Source: VAZQ01 sp963817135
GTDB lineage: Bacteria > Pseudomonadota > Alphaproteobacteria > Rhizobiales > Xanthobacteraceae
Direction: 5' to 3'
NCBI GenBank assembly: GCA_963817135.1
Contig: CAWFNG010000006.1
Span: 62,001 to 126,000 of the forward strand
DNA length: 64,000 nucleotides
The number at the start of each line of letters is the position of its first letter. Position 1 is the stretch's first letter. Both the position numbers and the translations under genes were made by a program. Of the stretch, positions 57,819 to 64,000 are shown one piece after another. Under the pieces are notes generated by a model. It ran no database searches. It worked only from the letters and a program-made list of their open reading frames with translations, and was not told the origin of the DNA.

Positions 57819-59414
57819 GGCAGATTTTGTTGCAAAACTGTTTGATGATTTGAGCGAACAGTGATTCCGTTGCTCTGATGCAATTCGCTGCGGAGGCGGA
57901 CGATGATGGGGCTGCTCAATCACGATCAAGGGCAACTGCTTTATTCATTCTATCTTGAAGAGGTTGTTCCTGACGATCACTTGGTTCGCCAGATTGCTGC
58001 AGTTCTCGACCTTTCGTGGGTCCATGCCGAGCTCGCCCCATATTATTCCAACATTGGTCGTCCGTCGATTGACCCGGTGCTGATGATCCGGATGCTGATG
58101 ATCGGCTACGTTTTCGCCATCCGCTCGGAGCGGTTACTCTGCCGCGAGGTTCAGCTGAACCTCGCATACCGCTGGTTCTGTGGATTGAGTATTGAGGACA
58201 AGATTCCGGACCACTCGGCTTTCTCACGCGCCCGCAACGAACGTTTCCGCAAAAGCGACATTTTCCGCCGCGTCTTTGAGCGTGTAGTCGAGGCCTGCAT
58301 TGCGGCAGGCCTTGTCGGTGGCGAAGGGTTTGCAGTGGATGCGAGCCTGATTGTGGCGGATGCCAACAAGCAGCGATCGATCCCGGGCTCAGAGTGGAAG
58401 AAGGATCATGATTCTCAAGACGCGAGCCGAGCGGTGAAGGAGTACCTCGCAACCCTCAATGACGCTGCTTTTGGCGCCGCCAGCAATGTCACTCCGAAGT
58501 TCGTCTCACCGTCCGATCCGGCGGCACAGTGGACAGGCGCGATGCGCGGGCCAGCATTCTTCGCCTACGCAGATAACTATCTCATAGACGTCAAGTTTGG
58601 TGTCATCATGGATGTCGAGGCATCCCGCGCGATCCGCCAGGCTGAGGTTGGAGCGTCGAAGTGCATGATCGAGCGCACCGAGAAACGCTTCGATATCAAG
58701 CCCGCGCGGCTGGCGGCCGATACGGCCTACGGCTCGGGGGCAAATCTCAACTGGCTTGTCAACGAAAAGAAGATCGCACCGCATATCCCGGTGATCGACA
58801 AGTCGAAGCGCGAGGATGGGACGTTCAGCCGGGAAGACTTCACGTTCGACAAGGAGCATAATGTATACATCTGCCCGGCACGAAAGACCCTCTCGACAAC
58901 GGGCAAGCTGGTTAACGATGGGGAAACATTCTATATCGTGCGCGCACGCGCGACTGTCGTGGCTGCTTGTTCAAGGCACAATGCTGCCCAAAGGCAGCGT
59001 GGCGCAAGGTCCCGCGTAGCATCTATGAGGAGGCTCGTGATGTAGCTCGGGCGACGGCGAAAACCGAAGCATTCGAGCGATCGCGCCGTGATAGAAAACG
59101 TGTTGAGATGCTGTTTGCACATCTCAAGCGTATCCTGAGGCTTGGCCGCTTGCGCTTGCGCGGACCGCGTGGTGCCCAGTTCGAGTTTACGCTCGCAGCG
59201 ATCGCGCAGAACCTTCGCAGGTTGGCCAAGCTCGTCGCCCGGCCGCCACCGCTGGTCGCCGCATGTGTAGCGTGAGCGTTGATCACCGCCCTGTAGCTTC
59301 CGTTGGTTATCGCTCTAAAGCCATCGGCTTCAACGAAGCCGTGGCAATCAGCCCAAGCTCGCAGCCGCCCGCAATCTGGGCCCCTCTTGGGCGACTTCTG
59401 CAACAAAATCGGCA
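57819..59414 (+). mobile_element. IS1182-like insertion sequence
   Basis: Inverted ends share GATTTTGTTGCA: left GGCAGATTTTGTTGCAAAAC at 57819-57838, right the complement of CTTCTGCAACAAAATCGGCA at 59395-59414. Between them lies one transposase frame of IS1182 type, giving an element of about 1.6 kb. A target duplication was not found by eye. It lies between an intact binding protein and a hydrolase gene and seems not to interrupt either. Confidence 0.75.
57903..59275 (+). pseudogene. IS1182-like DDE transposase, frameshifted
   Basis: The first frame begins MMGLLNHDQGQLLYSFYLEE and includes DHSAFSRARNERFRKSDIF, the catalytic Asp segments FAVDASLIVADAN and AADTAYGSGANLNWLV. Near 58950 the homology leaves this frame and continues in another as CRGCLFKAQCCPKAAWRKVP and RKRVEMLFAHLKRILRLGRL, which contains the catalytic Glu. 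A single frameshift explains it. The ends and motifs are otherwise well kept, so decay is recent. Confidence 0.85.
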
Positions 59415-59529
59415 CGAACACGACGTGCAGGCGCGCACTACCAATGTCGGATGACTGGGGTGAAGCAGACCTAATGCGACCGCGTTGATAAACCGCCGTT
59501 GTTGGGCGTTCTTCGCCGCACGATGCTCG
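59276..59529. other. Right end of IS and intergenic sequence
   Basis: Holds the IS right inverted repeat (59395-59414) and the second dispersed repeat CTGGGGTGAAGCAGAC (59455-59470). No gene is supported. Confidence 0.5.
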
Positions 59530-60681
59530 CTACACGAACGAGTAACGTGTTCCGACGTTTGACTGGAACACCTTACCAGGCATTTCGCGTCGAACCATGT
59601 CGTAAAACGGCTCGCCCACGCAGTGCGCCGGCATGAGGTAGTCAGGATTAATGTCCTTGAGTGCTGCGATGACTTGCCGGAAGTAGTCGTCGGTCAAAGG
59701 CGGAACGAGATGGAAACCGCCAATAACAGCATGTACCTTTTGCACGCCGGATGCAGCTTGTGCCTGCTTGATCGTGTTGATGATTCCACGATGGCTGCAC
59801 GAGGTTAGGACGACCAATCCCTTGCCTTTCAGCATGAAATTGGTCCCGATCTCATGCTCGAAGTCGTCTGGAACAAAGGTTCCGGTGTTTTTTACCGATG
59901 AGACCTTGTCCGGGAAGCAACCAAACCCATCAACAATCCCGACTTTCTCTTGAGTATTCTTAAGCGGCTTTTCAAATCCGCTTTGCGCGATTTTTCCGGT
60001 GGTGAAGGCATGATCGGCGACGATGGCCGGCTCTTCCGCCATCATGAGCAACAGATTCGCGGCCATGAGTGCCTGGCGATCGAGCGCGCCGTACTGCCCG
60101 CCGTTCGAATAGAGTCGCGTGCAGAAACAGTCTTCGCCTCCGATGAAGAACGGCAGGTTACTCTTGAGCTTGCCCTTGGTCGCCGAGAGGAAGCCTGCCA
60201 ATCCGCCGAAATGATCGTAATGACCATGGCTGAGCACGAGTGCATCGAGCTTTTCCGGCGCGATCTTCAAGATTTCCATATTATTGAGCAGCGTCACAGG
60301 ATTATAGCCGAAATCCACTAGGATATTGCGCACCTCGGCGCCACGCTGGGATTCTGCATGCATCGAGAGCCCCCACTCCCCAACGAGGGTAGCTCGCGGC
60401 GGTGTGTTCGGAGCCTCGTTCGGTGGTGCCCGTTCGACGGTGAGGCCATCAAGTTTTTCCGAGCCCACGTTGCGACGCACCATGATGTCGGTGACGATGC
60501 GAACACTCAAACGATCGACTTCCGGGACTGCCCCGCTCAGTGTCTTCGCTTGCGCCGTTCGACCGTTCCCGATCATTGTGCTGACTAGTGCTGAGATGAA
60601 ACCCGTACCGCCGGCACACAGCAGCCCGCGTCTCGATAGGGACGAAGGTCTTGTCATGCAATCGCAGGAACCGAACAGCAT
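59530..60681 (-). CDS. Secreted metallo-beta-lactamase-fold hydrolase (COG1237-like), 383 aa
   Basis: A twin-arginine leader (LSRRGLLCAGGTGFISALVS) ends near AQA-KT. The metal-binding signature LSHGHYDHFGGL is intact (His-x-His-x-Asp-His), with later VVLTSCSHRGIINTIKQAQA, HAVIGGFHLVPP and MPAHCVGEPF. This pattern is that of the COG1237 group, metal hydrolases of mostly unknown substrate. GAGGAG lies six bases before ATG 60681, preferred to the ATG at 60687. It would act in the periplasm. No neighbouring gene explains its role. Confidence 0.88.
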   Translation of the reverse strand: MLFGSCDCMTRPSSLSRRGLLCAGGTGFISALVSTMIGNGRTAQAKTLSGAVPEVDRLSVRIVTDIMVRRNVGSEKLDGLTVERAPPNEAPNTPPRATLVGEWGLSMHAESQRGAEVRNILVDFGYNPVTLLNNMEILKIAPEKLDALVLSHGHYDHFGGLAGFLSATKGKLKSNLPFFIGGEDCFCTRLYSNGGQYGALDRQALMAANLLLMMAEEPAIVADHAFTTGKIAQSGFEKPLKNTQEKVGIVDGFGCFPDKVSSVKNTGTFVPDDFEHEIGTNFMLKGKGLVVLTSCSHRGIINTIKQAQAASGVQKVHAVIGGFHLVPPLTDDYFRQVIAALKDINPDYLMPAHCVGEPFYDMVRREMPGKVFQSNVGTRYSFV

Positions 60682-60941
60682 ATTCATCTCCTCGTATCAA
60701 AAGCAGTCGCAACTGCGGACAACCGCTCGCGGGAGAGACAACCCATGTCAATGGTGAACGCCGGACGCCCACTTGTGGCATGACCGCTGCCGCTGCGAAA
60801 GCCTACGACGCTCGTTAGCGCGCGGCAACGGCTGCACTGAGGGCCACTCGGTCGGGAATGTCGGGTCCTGCACGAAGACCAAGTGCCGGCCTACATCATT
60901 AGTGTCGGGTAATTCAATGCGAGCTGCGGCGCTTGCCAATG

Positions 60942-61655
60942 TCAGATATGGAAGGCCCGACTAATTGCGATCGGGTCCGACCTTGTTGCGATGCGTAGAT
61001 ACCTCGCTGTTGACTCGATCTTCGTGTGGCCCAACAGCACCCGGACTGTCTCCAAATCTCCGGTGCCATTCAAGATGTGAAGAGCCTTCGTCCGCCGTAA
61101 GGATTCAGTGCCGTACTTGTTCGGGTCGAGCCCCGCCTCGGCAACCCAAAGTTTCAGCAGACGGCCCATCTGCCGGACTGTCATCGGATGAGAAGACCAG
61201 CCGCGACGGCCTGGGAAAACATAATCCGCGCGTTTTTTGCCAGACACGGTAATCCATTTTCCAAGTGCGTCCGCTGATGCCTTGGACAATGCGCATCGGA
61301 TCGGCGGCTTTCCTCTGAAGCGTGTGACTTCGATAATTTGGCGAACCGCACCATCAGAACGTTTCACGTCTTTGACGGTTAGATTGAGTATCTCCGGCCC
61401 CTGCAGCATGGTGTCGATAGCTACCGAGAAGAGTGTCAGGTCCCTCAGTCCTGGGACCCCACGGCGCGCAAGGACGTGTCGAACTCGCTTCACTTGAGCC
61501 GGCGTGAGAGATCCTTTTGCCCTATCTCGAAGCCTTTGTTCCAGGGCCGTTTTACTGTCCTCCTTTTCGCCATAGCTTTTCGCTCCGATGATTAATCGAT
61601 GCTGGTCGCGCGAGGCATCGAGACGGTCTGATGTGAGTTTCACCATCGTGCACAT
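60942..61655 (-). CDS. Divergent tyrosine-recombinase-family protein, 237 aa
   Basis: The core ESLRRTKALHILNGTGDLET, VRVLLGHTKIESTARYLRIA has the C-terminal LGH and Tyr. The expected catalytic Arg motif (GxRxxEL-like) reads DTMLQGPEILNLTV, with no Arg, and the H-x-L-R box reads ESLRR with Ser in place of His-like residues. It is shorter than a full integrase. It belongs to a family of small integrase-like proteins (usually KLRGCDLV and GTHSLRRTK), and this copy looks inactive or altered. Start ATG 61655 is tentative. Confidence 0.7.
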   Translation of the reverse strand: MCTMVKLTSDRLDASRDQHRLIIGAKSYGEKEDSKTALEQRLRDRAKGSLTPAQVKRVRHVLARRGVPGLRDLTLFSVAIDTMLQGPEILNLTVKDVKRSDGAVRQIIEVTRFRGKPPIRCALSKASADALGKWITVSGKKRADYVFPGRRGWSSHPMTVRQMGRLLKLWVAEAGLDPNKYGTESLRRTKALHILNGTGDLETVRVLLGHTKIESTARYLRIATRSDPIAISRAFHI

Positions 61656-62402
61656 CACTTGGCAAGTTGAGCGCCCTACTCGCTGCGATGCAGCATTCGA
61701 GGCGATCAAATGACGGGGATGCCTACAGCAGCTTTTTGGCACGACTCGGAAGCGTGCGAAACGATTCCGCTAACCTGGGGTGAAGCAGACAGCATTGTTG
61801 CGGCGCGGTAATGCGTGCAATTGACCCCATTAGCCGACCTAAAACCATTTTGAAGTTTTGCGCCGCAGCGCCTTGGTAATGCGCTGTACTGAATTGACCC
61901 TGTTGGCTGGGGCCGTGGATGCACTTCGAACAAAAAAACCGGCGCGTTCATTTCGTTGGTCGCCTGCATGGCGGTCAAGCCCAAGGTGATGAACTACATG
62001 ATCCAGCCGTCCGGTCCGCCGCGCCCACGGCGCCAGAACACTGTCGGCAAAAGCGCTCCGCGAAGATACGCCGGCCCCATGCGTCTGCGCTGCAACGGAA
62101 GCGCCGTGCCACGATGACAAGCAGGACGGGCCGACCCGCGAGGGGCAAATCAGCATCTGTAGAGTATCGCATCGAGGTCAATGGCACGACCGCGAAGCTG
62201 TTCGTCGGCGAGGCTCGGCAATCGGTGCCGATCGTCAACGATCTCATGAGATAGGCGGCGTATCGAGGCAGGTGTCGAGCCTGCCAGAGTGTAAGGCCTG
62301 CGAATGCCTCGGGTAGGGCTGCCGACGGTTGCCTTCTCCCGCGGCGGGCAGGTATCGTGTGTCCGTCGCGGAAGGGTGCCTTTACTTTGCAGGAGGACTC
62401 AC
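61656..62402. other. Gap with repeats and no recognised gene
   Basis: The third dispersed repeat copy lies at 61775-61790. Two related segments, AATTGACCCCATTAGCC near 61812 and AATTGACCCTGTTGGCT near 61893, repeat in the same direction. A plus-strand frame ending at 62254 (VEYRIEVNGTTAKLFVGEA) could be a small protein but lacks a recognisable family. Confidence 0.5.
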
Positions 62403-62993
62403 ATGAACACAGCGGTCAACTCGGCTGCAACGGCTTTGCTGCTCGCTGTTGTCACCTTAGGGACAGTGGCAAATGCGCAGGTCCTGACACCCGAACAGGG
62501 TGGGACCGGAGGCCTGCATTTCGCCCGAGACTGCAAGAAGCCTGGAGAATACCTCATCGGCTTCAATGCTTCGGCTGGCAAAGCACTCAACGCTATCCAG
62601 CCGATCTGCATGCCGCAGAAAAGCGGGATATGGGACGGCACCGAGTATGCTAACGGTTCCTTCGGGGGTCCGAATGCTCAAATCATCGGGTGTGGGGTCT
62701 GGGGCTGTTTCGGAGTTGCCAACCAACCGCGATGTAAGCGCGACCAGTTCGTAACGGCCATTCACGTTTATTGGGACCCGATGGGGGCTGTCCACCACAT
62801 CAAGATTTTTTGCCACAACGCCTCTCGCAGCCAAGAATCTATAGTCGAGACGGACACTCAAGGAGGCCAGCCTAACCAAGACGCCTCTTCGCCCTGCCCG
62901 AAAACGCTTTTCGCGATCGGCGTGTCCGGAGGCGCCGGGGACCTGATCACTCGCCTCGGTCTCAAATGCATCGGCCTCAGCGACCATATGTAA
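62403..62993 (+). CDS. Secreted Cys-containing protein of unknown function, 196 aa
   Basis: AGGAGG precedes ATG 62403 and a signal peptide (AATALLLAVVTLGTVANAQ). The mature part has repeated Cys and Gly motifs: CKKPGEYLIGFNASAGKALN, AIQPICMPQK, IIGCGVWGCFGVA and CPKTLFAIGVSGGAGDLI. The layout (internal GxxLxxIxPIC and a Gly-rich end) suggests a two-part beta domain held by disulfides, perhaps lectin-like. No family is assigned. Confidence 0.75.
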   Translation: MNTAVNSAATALLLAVVTLGTVANAQVLTPEQGGTGGLHFARDCKKPGEYLIGFNASAGKALNAIQPICMPQKSGIWDGTEYANGSFGGPNAQIIGCGVWGCFGVANQPRCKRDQFVTAIHVYWDPMGAVHHIKIFCHNASRSQESIVETDTQGGQPNQDASSPCPKTLFAIGVSGGAGDLITRLGLKCIGLSDHM

Positions 62994-63749
62994 CGTGGAG
63001 CGCCATCGAATGCGCGGACAGCGGGGTGCTCAAAGAGCGGTAGGTCGCACGACCGGCCGGGGTTCGGCTCCTGGTCGAGCATTACCTCAGGTGATACAGG
63101 CCAAAAAAACGCGCGCGGACTTGCGCTCTCGACTGAAGCCGACATACAGAACCTGCGTGTTCGCAATCTGTGGCGTGATGGAGATGGCCCGTGACAACGC
63201 TCCATCGCGCACGGTCGGTCTTTAAGCGACCCCTTCGCACTGCCCGGTGCGGGTGCCAGTTCGTGGGGCGCGGCAAGCAAGCGTTCCCATCGTCGAAGAT
63301 ATCCTCACCTCCACAGTTTCCGATGAGTGCTGCTGACCCTGTTCGACCGGCTGCTGACCCGGTGATCTCTGCCAACAGGTGACGCCGGAGTGATTGCCGA
63401 GAATACCAGGCCGCCGCGCTAGGCGGCCTCTTCATTTTGCTGCACTGCATATGTCGGCTTGTGGCACCAACGCGACATAGAAGCCGCGCTGAATTATTCC
63501 GCTTATCGAACGTACAGCGGACTCGATCCAGAAATCGCTCTTAGTCTCTGGATGACCCTGACTGTGTACCGCTGCCAGCCGCACAGCCGCACCGCGTACC
63601 GAACCTGTCGCCGCAAAGCGACCAATGTTGCGGCCTGCGACGCAGGTGGGCCTGCCCGATGGCGATCTCTTGAATCCGTAGCGGCCGCGGCGGTACTGTT
63701 CGGCGCTCACAAGATTGAGCACGCGATACTTCCTTCAAGGAGAGATGCC
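62994..63749. other. Gap without a recognised gene
   Basis: About 750 bases with frames up to 140 codons on the minus strand but no signal peptides, domains or good ribosome sites. A GCGGCCTNGGCGGC-like short inverted segment near 63409 (GGCCGCCGCGCTAGGCGGCC) might be a hairpin. Nothing else is supported. Confidence 0.5.
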
Positions 63750-64000
63750 ATGCCGATCTACATCTCGCGCGGGCGGTTCACTTCGGGCGCCATCAAGGGC
63801 ATGCTAGCTAAGCCGGAAAATCGTGAGGAAGCCGTTGCCAAACTCTTCAAGAGTGTGGGAGGCAAGCTCATCGGGTGGTACTTAACCTTCGGCCACCATG
63901 ATTGGCTGGCTATTGGCGAGTTCCCTGACGAGAAGGCTGCCGCCTCTGCGATACTGGCCGCGTCCGCGGGAGGCAGTTTGTCCGACATCGAGACGACCGT
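63750..64000 (+). CDS. GYD-domain protein, N-terminal part (cut by window edge)
   Basis: AAGGAGAGATGCC precedes ATG 63750. The 83 visible residues, PIYISRGRFTSGAIKGMLAK, EEAVAKLFKSVGGKLIGWYL, TFGHHDWLAIGEFPDEKAAA, follow the GYD family, small ferredoxin-like-fold proteins of about 100 residues with unknown function. GYD itself is replaced by HHD. The gene runs off the window. Confidence 0.85.
   Translation, partial: MPIYISRGRFTSGAIKGMLAKPENREEAVAKLFKSVGGKLIGWYLTFGHHDWLAIGEFPDEKAAASAILAASAGGSLSDIETT

Noticed and set aside
61919..62254. A 111-codon plus-strand frame in the 61.7-62.4 kb gap
   Set aside because: The first 65 codons look like non-coding sequence, there is no ribosome site, and no family is recognised, though the last 45 codons might belong to a small protein.
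1..64000. CRISPR array, rRNA or complete tRNA genes
   Set aside because: No regularly spaced repeats, rRNA-like segments or full cloverleaf were recognised by eye. A covariance-model search would settle small RNAs.

Overview
The window is GC-rich, densely packed DNA from an alphaproteobacterium, most probably a Hyphomicrobiales member of the Bradyrhizobium/Rhodopseudomonas type. This is inferred from expanded orphan TctC-type and MRRREFITLLGG-type binding proteins, NMT1/SsuA-type ABC importers, MocE-type Rieske proteins, a DUF6894 protein, Bradyrhizobium-like intergenic palindromes and many small rhizobial hypothetical proteins. No rRNA, convincing tRNA or CRISPR array was seen. The species cannot be fixed from sequence alone.

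Region 1 (1-6.75 kb): a minus-strand run reads ATPase, permease, binding protein, polysaccharide deacetylase/allantoinase-like enzyme, DUF1989 protein, D-2-hydroxyacid dehydrogenase and a Rieske oxygenase cut by the window edge. A RidA-family protein is divergent. The set suggests uptake and breakdown of a small nitrogenous or aromatic compound. Palindromic repeats sit in its gaps.

Region 2 (6.9-14.1 kb): a class III cyclase with a TolB-like domain and TPRs, a YHS protein, and two consecutive membrane proteins ending in spermidine-synthase-like domains.

Region 3 (14.1-29.7 kb): an ABC importer with an RraA-like aldolase and a permuted-looking CaiB-type CoA-transferase. It is followed by LLM monooxygenase, TctC, saccharopine-dehydrogenase-like protein and TctC, then intact and decayed ABC_sub_bind proteins, a DUF6894 protein, a VapBC-like toxin-antitoxin pair, a third orphan TctC and an orphan NMT1-like protein.

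Region 4 (29.8-46.8 kb) is the most interesting catabolic block. It holds a polyamine-type ABC importer with a fused double permease, a two-subunit GctAB/IpdAB-like CoA-transferase, an acetoacetyl-CoA-synthetase-like ligase, a LysR regulator, a MocDE-like desaturase-fold oxygenase with Rieske ferredoxin, a KstD/fumarate-reductase-like flavoprotein, a molybdopterin hydroxylase large subunit without its usual small subunits, and a second NMT1-type ABC importer. Together they look like import, CoA activation and oxidative attack on an unidentified organic acid or cyclic compound. Two palindromes bounded by CTAG join the converging gene ends at 43.9-44.0 kb.

Region 5 (47.0-64 kb) is a mobile or degraded island. 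It begins where a binding-protein gene is cut off next to a tyrosine integrase. It carries an excisionase-like gene, three relic or divergent recombinases, an IS1182-like element with a frameshifted transposase, a frameshifted haloperoxidase-like gene, more ABC_sub_bind copies, a Rap1a/Tai-like secreted protein, a metallo-beta-lactamase-fold hydrolase and several small secreted or unknown proteins. The right end of the island is not in the window.
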